Assembly (NCBI RefSeq): GCF_037975245.1 | Contig: NC_092579.1 | Span: forward strand, 5,891,001-5,955,000 | From: Apostichopus japonicus | Lineage: Eukaryota > Echinodermata > Holothuroidea > Aspidochirotida > Stichopodidae | Length of the DNA stretch: 64,000 nucleotides | Reading direction: 5' to 3' | In this document: in pieces, positions 47,901-60,409 of the stretch | How positions within the stretch are numbered: the first letter of the stretch is position 1 | Layout: each line of letters starts with the position of its first letter | The notes under the pieces: generated by a model | Database searches by the model: none | What the model was told of the DNA's origin: nothing | Seen by the model: only the letters and a program-made list of their open reading frames with translations | Made by a program: the position numbers and the translations under genes

Positions 47901-50843
47901 AGATTGAGGAGATTTATTTAATACATGTTTGTATATTTAGCATGCCAGTACTAAACAGCCCTTAGGCAGCAAACTATAACAGCACAGTTTTAAAGTGCTA
48001 AGTTTTCAGGGGTTGTTTTTTCCATCTCATTTATCGTAGTTCTGCCTCATGTAATAGATAATACTCTGGGAAATACGGATATCGTTCTTATAAAGTAGCT
48101 AGATTTGTTAGACAATGGAACATCTTGTGTCATGCAATTGAGATGAGCTCAAAATAAGTCACTAGCTCAGTATGTTAGTAAGTACTACAGTACAGTAGAT
48201 GTGTCATAGCATTTCCATGCCATAGCATGTATGAAAAGCAGGCTGAAAATACCCCATATTTTCAAGAAGTGTCTCTAGTTGTTATTTTCATTTTATTGTA
48301 AAATTAGTTCTTTAGTATAATAAGTATATTATATACAATAGTGTTAGTACAGTATACAGTACTGTAGTAGTGTACCGTCTCTAGTTGTTATGGTCCCAGT
48401 TGATGAAGGGGGGTTGGCATAACTCACATTTGATTAGAAACAATGCAATCTTGCATCTGGGAGGTGTGAGGAGATGAAAACTATGAAACCTCCCTTTTAG
48501 GGACAATGATATGAAGACCAGTTCAAGGACCAGTCATAAAGGAATAATATTACTTGATAACTTCACCCCCCCCCCCCCCCTCCGCTCCTTCCTCTGTGGT
48601 TGGAATTAAGGTCAGGATAGTTTTCTTATCAAAGATACCACTGTCAAACTTCTTCTGTCTTTTAATAGCATAAGTATTGATGGACCTGTTTGGATTTTAT
48701 AGAACCCCTGCAAACGCCTTTGCCTTAAAGTACCCACCAAATTTTTTGCAGATCCCCTGAAGGTCCTCATACCCCAGGTGGAGAAAGTTGGAACTTTGTG
48801 CATACATGTTACGTTTAGGTAACCTCGTTGTTTCCCCCGATGGGTTTAAATATCCTTTGTAAAAAGCTCCCAATATTGTGACTTTAGCATCCAAATTTGT
48901 TACGACCGTAGTACCATTTCTGTGAGTGACACAGTGGTGTTCAAAATCTGTGAATAAATTCCATCTCTTCCGTTATCAACTTAAAAATAGACAGTTGCCT
49001 ACCACGGTACCACATAACTACTCTTTGGCTCTTATTCGAAAATCTCCTCTATTCTGATTGGTCACCAAATTTTTACAGATCCCCTGAAGGTCCTCAAACC
49101 CCAGGTGGAGAAAGATGGGACTTAGTGCATACATTTTACGTTTAGGTAACCTCGTTGTTTCCCCCAATGGGTTTAAATATCCTTTGTAAATAGCTCCCAA
49201 TATTGTGACTTTAGCATCCAAATTTGTTACGACTGTAGTACCATTTCGGTGAGTGACACTGTGGTGTTCAAACTCCGTGAATAAATTCCATTTCTTCCTT
49301 TATCAATTTAAAAATAGACAGTTGCCTACCACGTAACTACTCTTTGACTCTAACTCAAATCTCTCTATTCTGATTGGTTAGTCGGTTTTGCACTGTGCCA
49401 TGTGTTCCTCTTCGCTCTTGATGTTATGTACCAACACACGGTTTTACCTTTTGCTTCACAGATAGTATAGAATCTCACAGACGTAGTCTAGATCTGGGTA
49501 TTAAAATAGGCCAACAGAGGCGGACGAGAGACGTGGTAGCCTGGGCCAAGAAGAGGAGACGGTTTATTCATAAGGAGGACCTGCTAGCATTTCTCTGCGG
49601 TAACTCCCCGCCTTCAAGACCTCGAGGCGTCCAGCTGCCCAGAAGCTCATCGGATAGATCATCTCCTCGTTCGCATACGCCGTCCTCGCCTCCCAGAGAA
49701 CAGGACACTGGAGATGAACTGCAAACATTCAGAGATGCTCTAGCTTTGCACGGTCAGTTTTTCAGACTCTTTTTATTTTGAAAATTTCTTTTGTAAGTTA
49801 ATAATATCTGCCAATCTCTCATAATCCTATAAAACCTTCAAATCCTCTCTTTAGGTATAAGTGTGATGCAACATGGCAGAGAGTACTTTTGGTATTCACA
49901 CTTGGTGTAGCAATATGGAAGGCTCTGAATCCTTCCCCACCCCCCCCCCCCTCCCCCTCTATTAAATAAAATGGTTCCTTTGTACAAAATCTGCTATATG
50001 TCTGCACTTTTATAGCAATTTGCCCAGTTTGATCAGAATTTTGCTATGGGATTTCTGATGAATTATTTCTTGCATGGTACTGTAACATTTGGGTCGCTTT
50101 TGATGAAGAGTTGTTCTGTAGTGAAGCTGCTGATCCACAGCAATGACCGCTTAGCCTCAATGGACAAGAGTGTGATATTGATTCCAAGCAAGCTAAGAGT
50201 AAATTTCGTCATGCTCACAAAACTTATGGGGAAAGCTATAGACCCCTACTGTAGTTGGTATATCTATGCCTGTCTGTTTGTCTGTCTGACTGTCTGTCTG
50301 TGTTGGACTTTGTGCCTGATGTACTCTCAGTTAACAGCATGGGTACCAAAGCCCACTTCATTGAACACACAATGCTACCTTTTCTATAATTCCATGTTTT
50401 TGCACCACTCAGCCCCTTTCCTGTTTCCTTGAAGTTGAATCCCACTAGGATAACGACTTTTGTTTCAGGTGTCTCTGGATCTTTTTTGTGAAAAGTTGCA
50501 TTTGAGTATCCAAGGTGATTATCTGTAGAGTGACTATATGATTAAATTCACCATATCTGCTTGCCTGGGTTATGTGCTTACCTATTGTGTGGCTCTAGTA
50601 ACAAACCAAAATTTCACTTTGATTAAAATGTTTCTTTTTTTCTTCTTCTCTCCATGTATAGGACTGAATGGAGCCATGGCCAATGTAGGTGTTTCTCAAT
50701 CACCCCCACATTCTAGGAGGAGACACAGCAGTTCTCTACAAGACCTTGAGGACGTTCTTAGCAACTCGCAGGATGCCAGAAAGAGGAACACAATCGAAAC
50801 TCTTCCAGATTCACCATCTCCAAAGCGATCAAGATACTTATGA
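41781..50843 (+). CDS. HAPSTR1: HAPSTR1 (C16orf72/UPF0472) orthologue, complete, 4 exons
   Basis: Exons 41781-41970, 43002-43094, 49462-49752 and 50662-50843 join in phase 1 to give 251 residues (human about 275). Family hallmarks: two related segments LWYQFQNSASAVTALYK and LWLVFQNAATNVTKLYK, then the DLGIKIGQQRR...VAWAKKRRR helix, a DLLAFLCG motif, a Ser/Pro-rich stretch, a FRDALALHGLNGAMA motif, and a C-terminus SPSPKRSRYL. In mammals HAPSTR1 is a nuclear protein that works with the ubiquitin ligase HUWE1 in stress signalling. KKRRR and PKRSR are candidate nuclear localisation signals. The start at 41781 has G at -3; an in-frame ATG at 41724 would add 19 residues with no family support. The gene is divergently oriented to the EGF gene. 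Confidence 0.93.
41971..43001. other. HAPSTR1 intron 1
   Basis: 1.0 kb of AT-rich sequence without recognised elements. Confidence 0.6.
43002..43094 (+). CDS. HAPSTR1: HAPSTR1 exon 2
   Basis: 31 codons between TTGCAG and GTGAGA. Encodes the second, more strongly conserved repeat WLVFQNAATNVTKLYK. Both repeats end at the same LYK|phase-1 boundary, which suggests an ancient exon duplication inside this family. Confidence 0.92.
43095..44650. other. HAPSTR1 intron 2, left part
   Basis: AT-rich, no gene or element recognised. A G12 run lies near 44484. Confidence 0.5.
44651..45005. repeat. 38-bp minisatellite, nine copies
   Basis: Unit CACTGGCATTCTCCAGTG plus 'ttactaagcacatcggaagt'. Each unit contains a small hairpin, CACTGG/CCAGTG around CATTCT. 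The last two copies carry short insertions. In HAPSTR1 intron 2. Confidence 0.95.
45121..47265. repeat. Satellite of alternating 40-bp and 45-bp units
   Basis: About 50 units of 'gtagtgatgttcttaatgtc' followed by 'ttctgattgctaacagacat'. A longer form has five extra bases ('gtacagtagtgatg') and usually ends 'aaaag' in the preceding unit. Over much of the array the long and short forms alternate, giving an 85-bp higher-order period, with local runs of only short units. In HAPSTR1 intron 2, between exons 2 and 3. Confidence 0.97.
47266..48735. other. HAPSTR1 intron 2, middle part
   Basis: AT-rich, including a very AT-rich stretch 47685-47900. A C14 run lies near 48566. No gene found. Confidence 0.5.
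48738..49375. repeat. Direct duplication of about 310 bases
   Basis: 48738-49040 and 49065-49375 both read 'cccctgaaggtcctcatacc', 'taggtaacctcgttgtttcc', 'gtgactttagcatccaaatt' and so on, with about 7% differences by eye. The second copy ends 85 bases before HAPSTR1 exon 3. Confidence 0.92.
49462..49752 (+). CDS. HAPSTR1: HAPSTR1 exon 3
   Basis: 97 codons, TTCACAG acceptor and GTCAGT donor. Holds SLDLGIKIGQQRRTRD, the WAKKRRR basic cluster, LLAFLCG, a Ser/Pro/Arg-rich low-complexity run and FRDALALHG. Confidence 0.93.
49753..50661. other. HAPSTR1 intron 3
   Basis: 0.9 kb. A C12 run lies near 49940, and a (TGTC)n-like stretch ('ctgtctgtttgtctgtctga') at about 50271-50302. No other feature. 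Confidence 0.55.
50662..50843 (+). CDS. HAPSTR1: HAPSTR1 exon 4 with stop codon
   Basis: 60 codons including TGA at 50841. Begins LNGAMANVGVSQSPP, continues RRRHSSSLQDLEDVL and ends DSPSPKRSRYL, matching the conserved C-terminal Ser-Pro-x-x-Lys-Arg motif of the family. Acceptor is GTATAG. Confidence 0.93.
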
Positions 50844-53800
50844 TGTCTCCCTAGAAAAAAAAAACGCAAAAAAAAACTGCTCGTACAACAAAGAAAGAAA
50901 AAAAAGAACTTTGGTTTTCGGAGTCGAGTTCCGCTGCTGTTTCTGATGTCATCAGACCCGTTAAAAATGTTTGTCGGATAAGTTTCGGTGCTTATTTCAT
51001 AACCGTGCAAAAAGGGAAAAAAATGGTGATGATTAAACAAAAACCAAAAAAAAAATTAATATAGATATATATACATATATATATATATACATACACACTG
51101 AAACCAGATTTCAATGAGGAATTCCTTTGTCACTGTGGAAAGCCTGTGTTCTTAAAATTGCTGAAGATTGTGTGCAAAAGCATGTGTGGCAAATGGTTGT
51201 ACATGTTGCAAAACAATAGCCTCAAGCTTTGGCTATTTTTTTTTTTAATCTTCTGTTTATCGTTTACTTTTCTGTTTCTTACTTATGATGTAAGGAACAC
51301 TTACTGTAGTAAACACTTCACATTAATTACAGTCAAACCATATTGTCGTATGTCATTCAATCATCGATATTTTTTGGGGGGGAAGTGAACCTTTTAGTTT
51401 ATCTTATCCTTTGTTTATGTGTAACCTAATAGCTCGGTCTGTTACCTTTCTTTTACCTTCCAGACAGCTATATGAGGCAAGAGAGTCATTTGCCTTTTTA
51501 TTATTATTGATGGTCTATGGTTGCTTTTAAGATTGTATTAGGATGTGTTTTCACTATTTACAGACTAAAAAATGTGAATTAATTTGTTAAAGATAACACC
51601 ATCATCATGCCATACTGTGTGCTTCAGATCCACATCATTACTATGGTTTGATAGTTATACACCAATGTGGCATTAAAGGCCATAAGTTGTGTAATGTGAA
51701 AATTAAACAAATGCCCATTTTGGCCTCAAAAAATGACAGTTAACAGAAACCAAAAGCATGTAAAAATATGTGCATGAACATGATTGTTATTTGACATGCA
51801 TGATTCCTTTGTGCCTTGATGTCTTATCTTTGTTTTCTTGAATTATCCAACAAATATATAATAGTTCTTGGCTTTTACAGAACATACTTAACTCTCATTC
51901 TTAAGGTAACATGGATAAGATGCTTCCTCTGAAAGCAACGAAACTTTACCAAACACAGAATTAAACAAGCATGTTTCATTTAATTTGAAATCGAAACCTT
52001 GTCCCGCAACTTTGAAAATTCTTTACCAATGTTTGGAATACACACTTGAAACCAGCATTATTCCAAATACACTACCTCTCAAGTGAAGTGATTTTTTTTT
52101 AAATTTGCCTCTATCTTCACTTCCCCGCCTCACAAATCATCTTTTCAAATTTTTACGCTTCTTTATAAATTGTGATGTGATATAACCAGTCATGAAACTC
52201 ACTCTACTCAGCCATAAACCTAGTTTTGCAAAATGAAAAAATTTTCCTTGTGGAACTTTATAGTACAGTGTAAGTCACCGACTGGACACGTCTAGAAAAC
52301 TGGGCCTCTGAAACTGAGTCATATATATGTGTCAGTGTCTGAAGATTTTATAAGTCTAAGTCATCGAAGTGTAACACAGACCTTGTAAAAAAAAAAAAAA
52401 ATTTCCATTGACACTTTATTCTTAATCAGTTAATTCTTTGGCATCGTGACATTTTATGGCTTTGTAAATATCTATAGGAATGGCTCAATGATGGCTGGCT
52501 GTAAAGACATCATATTTGATGTAATGATACTGTGTGTCAGTTTGTCTGTCTGTTAATGTCATTCCTCCATCTGTTGTTGGGAAGGTAATTTATTCAACTA
52601 TGAAGACACGACTGTAGTCTGTTTGCAGCGTGCGGATAATCTCACAGAAGTGGGAAGAATGCTCGGCTTCAAACAATCACCCACAACAATTGTTCAGTAT
52701 AAATTAGTGTGTTTACCATCATGCTCCCCCTTCTTGGTTACCATCCCCCCACACCCCCCCCCCCCACATCCCTTCCCATTCTGTATGAAACAATTTTGCT
52801 GTAGAGTCTTCAAGTAACAAAGTTGCTGCCATGTTAATGTTACTCATGAAGATAAAGCAACATGTCATTTGCTGTACAATTGGTTATATTGATCCGGGGT
52901 CAAAGTTGAATGTGAAATCTTAATAGGTACCTCAAGAGGCTTTAACTGATTCATCATCATAATAGTTAATGAAAATGCCAGAAGTTCTGGAAAGTACTTT
53001 TTTGGAACGATGTGACTGTTCTGGTAATTCACAGACATCAAAGGGGGGCACATTTAGACAATTATCTCTGTGAGACAGAATGGGTTCATGGGTAATAGTC
53101 AATGTCGATTGAAGTTTCAGCAAGAGTTGTCATCGTGTAACTTTCTAGCATATTTTGTGGACTTAATACTGGTGACCTATAACAATATGGTCAGTGTTAT
53201 CGTTTTATACACAGAGTGTTTATACAGGATACATTAATGAATTAACTTTATTATTATTGTTATGATTATTGCAATGTGAAATTGAGTGAAACAGTTTTTG
53301 CATATTCAAGAGACAGTTTTAAATATTCATGTAGTATCGAACTTAGCAGACAATATACTGATTTTGTACTTGTAATGATTACCCATTCAATGCTATTTGA
53401 AGTGAAGCAGATTGTAATGTTATAGTCTGGTCTCCTTGAACAGTCGTAGCCCTGATGGTCAATACGTACAGTAAAAACGGGATTATCTACAACACGTTGG
53501 GACTTGCAGAATGTCGAGAAATGTGAACAAAAATCAGTTGATAACAAAATATATATATATATATATATCCAGTTACTAAAGTTTCTAATACTGAAGTACA
53601 GAATTGTCATAATTCACTTCATTTTAAGGTACTAGTGATATTGATTACTTGTGTCAAGTCACTTTGTTATCTCAATTGTAACTCCACTTTGAAAACTATG
53701 GACTCTAGCCTACAAATCTGTACTACCCTTGTCTCAAGTGTTGTTTTGCCATTGTATCTATCCGTAGGTGTTACAATCACATGATGGTTTGTTTTTGGAT

Positions 53801-55640
53801 CTGACTAATCCAGATAATTAGATGTTCTGGATAATCCTGTACTTAGCGGCTAACTACTAACAAATACAACAAGTTACACAGAGGACAAACTCTTGATGAT
53901 ATCATAATATGGGTTATGAACCTGTACACTCAGGCTCCCCATGAACTACTGTAATGGCATATATCTATCTGACTACATAAACTGTTTGAGGTCAAATATT
54001 AAATATGGAGAATGTAAACATGTTTTGCTCTTACACAGGATATGGGAAATGAATCAGTGGTGTCTTAACATGTTTTCTACACGTTTACCATTATGAAATT
54101 TTACATTTTTGGACAACATTGGACAGAACCATCTCTAACTCAGTGTATATGTGTTTGACAGAAGCGGTTTATTGTATGTACAAACACTTGAGAGATTGTG
54201 AGAACAGAAAACTGTTTGAAGGGTTTATACTCGGCGATTATTTATTGCAAAGATCTCACGGATGGCATATTGTACTTCCCATGATGCTCTCCTGAGTCTC
54301 TTCATTACAATTGTTCTTGTAACGACATCACCAAAGACTACATTGTGTGTGTAGAACGTTATGGTCTACATTCATTGAGAAAGGCATTCAAATATATATG
54401 GAAGAGGCATGCATTGTCCCTCATTGAGACAAGTTAACCATACTCAGTTCCCCGGAATAGCTCAGATCATCAGGAAAAGAACCTGTTGATAAAGTTAAGC
54501 AATGGGGTTTAGCCAGGGTATCAACCGATAGCCATTAAAATAACTTTGACTTAGTTTCTCCTTTTTTTTAAATTTATTTCCCATTTGATTTGATTTATTT
54601 TTTGGGTAAAAGAATGATATTTCTGGTTGCCATGGGATCCTAAACATTGACCTCAGGATGACTGTGAGCCTGCCACTGGTTTAAATCTAGTTCCAGCTGA
54701 AAACTTTTCTTCAAGTTTCTTTGTAATTTCCCAGTCTTGTCCTCTTGTTATTCATGTTCATACAGTTTTGCTTTGGTTTTGGTGAGATGACGATTGGAGG
54801 CAAAACCAAATCACTGAGCAGTACTATGCACTTTGAAAGTGAATTGCGACTAAAACTTAGTAAAGGGGAAAAAAAGAATGCGAAAGTAGCAATTCAGTTA
54901 TGTATCTTCTTAGAATGTAGCCTTATTGTAGTAGAGTGGTATATATATGACAGGATCTCATAGCGGGATTTGACCACAGGTGGAACGTTAAAGGGATATT
55001 CCAGTGGTAGCTGGACAGTGTGACATGAATGTGGAGGAGACAAAATATTCTTCACTTTTAGTTAAACCCATTTCTCATTTTTTTTTTTTTTTCATCTTTC
55101 ATATTCACTCATAAAATTTCACAAATCTGTAGATGCAAAACGCTTAAAAAGACGTGTTTTGGTTCTAAAGATGCGGAAAATTTGGCAGCAAACAGTGAAC
55201 CTCTACCTCCAGGATATCCCTTTAATATGTGTTTTGTGTAAAGATACATACTGAAAAGGTACCCCATGGTTGCCTGAAATGCCCTCTTGTCCTGTCTCTG
55301 TCCCTTCTTGCATGTCCTAGGCCAATTTTTTTTTTTTCGATAAGGATTAATCGTATTATTTCAGTTTCGGCTGAATTGAAACCGAAACAATCCATTAATA
55401 TGAATTTTGCTACCTTTCCTGTTAGTATATGCATTTTGAAAATGTTCATGACAAAAGTTTTCCTAACAGTGAGAATGTTTTGATATCAGCTCATTTGTGA
55501 GATTTTTCTCTTGAAGTTAAGAATTGAGTAATCCTGAATTTAAGATTTTTTTTTTAGCACATCAGGGAAAGGGGGGCGGGGGAGGGGAGTTCCTTGCAAT
55601 GCATATGTTGCAATTTGGAATTCTTTAATAAACAATACTG
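50844..55640 (+). other. HAPSTR1: Presumed HAPSTR1 3' UTR and flank
   Basis: No further reading frame is convincing. A canonical AATAAA lies at 55627-55632 and could end a long 3' UTR; ATTAAA variants occur earlier, for example near 51703 and 51961. Long A, T and C runs are frequent. The true cleavage site cannot be fixed from sequence alone. Confidence 0.3.
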
Positions 55641-57678
55641 TGATGGCTTATGTGGAATTGGGTGAGGATAAAGCTGAAATCCAACTGGCAGTTGATGATA
55701 TCAAACCCATTAATACCGATCAAGGAATTTGAAATGCATCAAAAGAAAGTACGCTACAGATGCTCATGGACCTGAAAATTGGTCTCTTTGAAGGAAGTGA
55801 TAGGGAGTAGCAGAATCCTACCATTTTGTTCAAAATGCATGAATGCTACCTCTTTTGTTTTAAGGATAATTGTACGAAGTAAGCTCAATCTTGCATTGTT
55901 GAGGCTGCTGGGGAGCGAGGGGGGGAGGACTTTGTGTGTAAAAAATTAAACTTGTCACTCCAGGTTATTTTTTGGACTGATAGGTAGAAGAAGAACTTTA
56001 CATGTTGATGGTTTCTGATTTATCAGTTTTGGTAAAAATATTAAACTTGAAAAATATTTATCCATTTTGTTGTTGTCGTAATTTTGTGTGCTGGTCTTAG
56101 GTATCATAGTAGTTGAGATGTGGTAGAGTAGAATATTTCAGCTAAGTTATCCTCTTATAGTATGTGGGACTTAGATGTGATTGGCTTTTTCTACTTGTTC
56201 TGTGTGAAATTTCATGGTTTGCTTTAATAGGTAACTGCTGGAGTATTCTGTTAGACCTCACCCACGTCCCTAATCCCATCTTACATTTTCCCATTCGCAG
56301 CCACCAAGTAGCATAAACAAAGTGTGGTTCCACATCGATAAATGATATTCTCCAGATGATATATCGGATAAAACCAGTTGGACTGATCATGGGTGGCTGT
56401 GTGAAGATTGGTTCTAAACTCTTTCTGCGATATTATTCTCTAAACCTTAGCAATTATTATTATTACTTTCTTGGGGGGGGGGGGGCAGTGGCCTAAGTGG
56501 GTTCCATAATATAGCACATGCCTTTCTCTACCCGAGTTAGCCAATGGCCTTGTCTAAGAACCAGACTTGTAGAATGAGGTCAACAGGATGAGTAATAATA
56601 ACCAGGCTGTTATTTTCACGATGCTTAAGCGTCCACTAATGTAGGAGAAGCCAACAATGGCTTACAACTACCACATCAGGTATGCATTCAACAAATTAAC
56701 TCAAATTTGGAATCTTTTCAATTTTTATAAAGTCATTTCAGATAGGATGAAAAGCCCATCTTGCTATGACAATGCAGGGGGTCGAACTCTGATTGCTAAG
56801 CCACCTTTACCCACTGGGCAACAGTACAGGTACATAAAATTCCATTTGGTATATAAGTAGGAGTAAAAGGCAAAAATATGATTTACTAACATACTGTTGC
56901 ACTGCTATCCATAATAGTCTTGTAGCGAGATTGTACTGTCACCCTGATGGATTTGTACTCTCAAGCTCTCACTCTAGTGCAAAGTTTAGTAGTCCTACTT
57001 GTACTTAGAGCATTGTACTGGTACTCATGCTGTTGTATTTATACAAGTCTGATCTTTACTAGGGTCTTGCACCCCCCACCCCCTCCCCACACACAACAAC
57101 ATTGCAACTTAAGATGTCACTCTGCCAGGCATATTTAGATTCTTAAGTAAATCTGTAATTAGCTCTTAATGCAAAGTTGTGCTCATAAATACACTTGATA
57201 TTTTGTGTGAGGTCGAAAAAATGGGGGCCTACACCCTTAGCAAAGGTTGAATTCTTCCCTGGCTGATGGAGGGGGTCGGGATCCCTGAGCCCACCCAGCC
57301 CCACCCTTTATAACCACCACTGGTAATATATGCTCAAGAGTACAAATTCTTGAGGGCGAGATCAAGCACAGAACAAGTATGCTAGAATACAATTACAGAC
57401 TTAACTATAAGTATGTTAAGAACACACCTTGATGGAATGGAAACTTCTGTTTTAACAGTCAAAAACCTTCAAAGACTCAACAACTCATTTATGATTTAGA
57501 ATCTCTTTATTGATTTCAATACATATTTAATATCGATATAAATGAATCATGAACACTTGAAGTATTAATAGTCCTGATTTCATATAAATGATCAGCTGCT
57601 GTATACATAGCTCCTAAATGTTAAAGATGATAGACATATTACATTAGTTATTATACAAATAATGAATGGATTCCATTC
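55641..57678. other. Intergenic, with a SINE-like fragment
   Basis: 56757-56823 on the minus strand reads like a tRNA-derived head: 'gcccagtgggtaaaggtggc' followed by a box B-like AGTTCGACCCC. No full SINE body was followed. 57210-57330 has GC-rich debris ending 'accaccactggtaat' like other repeats here. An AATAAA on the minus strand lies at 57511-57506. Confidence 0.35.
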
Positions 57679-57988
57679 GTGCAATAGTGCAAATATTTCA
57701 TGAGTTGAAAGATGGAATGTTCCATTCAACTCGGCTGCGCCTCGTTGAATGGAACAAATTACGACACAACACCTTCAAATTTGGATATAATTGGATGTAA
57801 AATTCCCTCATGCAACAGTTTGTTTTGAACAGACAGGTTTCTCTGCTCTCTTACCATTGAAAAAAAGTGCTATCAAAAAAGTATAACCCATGGTTCTATT
57901 TCATAGAGTGCAATAGAGCGGATTTTGCATGCAATCAACGAGCAATTGACCAATCAAATGACCAGAATACAATTAGGTGTTGTATAAA
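57679..57988. repeat. Palindromic interspersed repeat, copy 2 (loop inverted)
   Basis: Inner arms GTTCCATTCAAC (57719-57730) and GTTGAATGGAAC (57744-57755) are identical to copy 1, but the 13-base loop reads TCGGCTGCGCCTC, the exact reverse complement of the loop at 38596-38608. The right outer arm present in copy 1 is replaced by unrelated sequence. The rest matches copy 1 in the same direction. Confidence 0.88.
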
Positions 57989-60275
57989 GCAAAATATAGA
58001 AGATGAATTTATGAAAATTTCAGATCAGTGAAGGGGAGGAAGCAGTGACATAGATGTTGCCGACCTGAGCTGGCTCTCAAAACCACTGATAATATACAAT
58101 AATGACATATATAGCTGTAATAGAGGAAAGCATTACTTCTTACAGTAATAATCAGTGTTTAAGAGTGGACATAACATGGAGAATGTCACCTTCCCTTGAA
58201 GAATTTGAAATAACTCTCCACAATTCTTAAATGACATCATGAAAAACGTTCTAAGGTTGCAAGTCACCTGGTCCATTTCTGAAGCTAATGGAATGAGTTT
58301 TTGACAATTTGCTACAAGCAACTGACTTTTTTGGTTCCGCATGTATTCTTCGATGTATTATTCATACAAAGTAGATTGAAAACGTACCAGAACTGTGCAA
58401 TTGACACGTACGAAACATTGAAAAATTTCAGTTGTAGACTCAAGAGCCTCTTATCAAAAGAATGAACAAATTAAGTCATTGCAAAATGAGTTGGAATGTC
58501 TATTCAAGAAAAATCTTTTCTTTTCAGTTTATAATGACAACATAACTTTATGTCAGCCTACGTTTGGCACAAATCTAAAAACATAAACTGACCGTAGGTT
58601 CTTTATCCCCTACTGGTCAAACCATCTCTCATATCTTTCCCTTCCTTCATGGTAACAAAGATGATTGCTTAGCGCAGTAAGTTGTGATTCATCACTTTCG
58701 TTACACAACAATGAGAAAATGTTCACTGACCCTCCCCAGATGTAGGGAATATTACCAACGAATTCAACCCCACCGTAGTTTTGCTTCTTTTTATCCCTCG
58801 TGAATCCCATTTTTCCTATTGACACCCAGTCATATTGCTGGAAACCTATTTGTGGAATGTTACGTCGAAAATCACGACACGTGTGTAAAAATTCTTGAAA
58901 AAACAATCGTTCCTTTCGAAAATAAATGATACACTAATCTCCTCGACCTACCACACTTTCAAAGCAGAGTTACACAGGCTAGCCTACATTGCATTTACAA
59001 ATTGGATCGTCAATTAACTGCTGATTTCACCTGTCTGGCTCGGCAAGAAAACTACATACTAGAGATCATTTCTCACAGAAGCTTAAGAGTAAGTCTGTTG
59101 AGAATTGGATTACATTCAGACACTGCTTTTGGCTGACCATGTATACCAATATATACATGCTTTATGAGAACATAACCATTGGTTAACCATATAATGAGTC
59201 ATTAAACTACGCTCAAAAAGTCATCGATGGTTTTGGTAAAACCGTGCAGCATCATACATCCATGGGAAGTAACGGCAAACATCTGATCTTTATGAACGCG
59301 AATTCTCCATGTTACATTAAAAGTGAAAGAACATTACATTAGTGTGCATTGTGAAGTGGAAAAAAGGCAGATAATTGCAACAGTAAAAACAACTCAATTC
59401 TCATTCGTTTAAAAGACTCATTCGTTTAAAAGTTTTAACAAAAGATCATAATCTTTGTCAAGTTAAGAAGGTAGACTTAGTACATTAAAGGACTATAGGT
59501 ACCTAATCAGGATGTGGATAATGGTGGAATATTTTTGACGAGCTCACAATCACTGCAGTGATTTCAGTATTTGAGAAAATGGTCGGATGCTGGGGTATAC
59601 ACTCTTGTCCATCAGATGGGAACGTTAAATGGCCGTCCCAGGAATGGTAGCGAATTGACATCCCTGCCTCGTTATCTTCTGAACACTTATCAGAAAGAGA
59701 AGGCTTGAAATAAGCCGGTGTTCATCCAGGATCTAACACGGATAGGATATCAAATAAGCTACAGTAAGGCTTCCTGATCCTTGGGTCTGTAAACTAAGCC
59801 AAACTAGACTGCAAGCAAATTGTTTGTGTTTGATTTCCACAGTTTCTCAAGCACATGGCGACACAAATTGTCATAGATCCATAAAAAGAAGAATTGGGAC
59901 ATTTCACTTCCCTTCTATTATTCTCAAACCTTAAAGTGCCCCTTTCCAACGATTGCCTTCAAAAAGTTATGAAAACTGATATTAATAAATACAATTTTCT
60001 ATGGATAAATGATTGCTTTTACTACATTGTAATTAAACATAAAACAAAACACATTTCATCCCCAAAAACAACTACCCAAAATTGCAAAGTAATCACAGCT
60101 CTCATATTTCGAGTTCCTTTGGTTATATATATCAACACCTTAAGAGAAATCAGACCATTTTCATGTTATCTTCTGACGTAAACGCAGCAAGATGTGATTC
60201 CAAGAAGGACAGCAACAAAGAAAGGAGGGCACAGGGAATCTGGAAACTTCTCAATTATTTACAACCCCATGACAT
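57989..60275. other. Spacer or 3' UTR of the Pro/His-rich gene
   Basis: Apart from the reading frame at 58610-58933, nothing is recognised. It may be transcribed as 3' UTR from the minus strand. Confidence 0.35.
58610..58933 (-). CDS. Orphan reading frame or gene fragment, family not recognised
   Basis: Open for 107 codons between an upstream TAG and a terminal TAG, with no ATG near its start. A pyrimidine tract plus CAAG at 58894 could be a splice acceptor, which would make 58610-58893 a terminal exon. The predicted peptide is not low-complexity: it includes QQYDWVSIGKMGF, GNIPYIWGGS and ERYERWFDQ, with balanced amino-acid use unlike the chance frames around it. It sits about 1.3 kb past the stop of the Pro/His-rich gene, so it could be an exon of a nested gene, an alternative 3' exon, or a pseudogene piece. 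No family match is claimed. Confidence 0.35.
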   Translation of the reverse strand, partial: CIIYFRKERLFFQEFLHTCRDFRRNIPQIGFQQYDWVSIGKMGFTRDKKKQNYGGVEFVGNIPYIWGGSVNIFSLLCNESDESQLTALSNHLCYHEGRERYERWFDQ

Positions 60276-60409
60276 TCACTGGTATGGATTACCATATACT
60301 CCTGTGGCACCACCAGGGTACCCGCTTGGTGCTGGGTACCCTGGGTAGCCGGCTGGTGCAGGAGCTGACCCTGGATATCCACTGGGTGTTGGGTTCACTG
60401 GAGGGTAAC
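60276..60409 (-). CDS. GYPG-repeat terminal exon with stop
   Basis: Completes a Gly codon, then YPPVNPTPSGYPG and further GYPG units, ending GNPYQ and TGA. Acceptor CCTCAG. The frame continues from the proline-rich exon without a shift. Confidence 0.82.
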
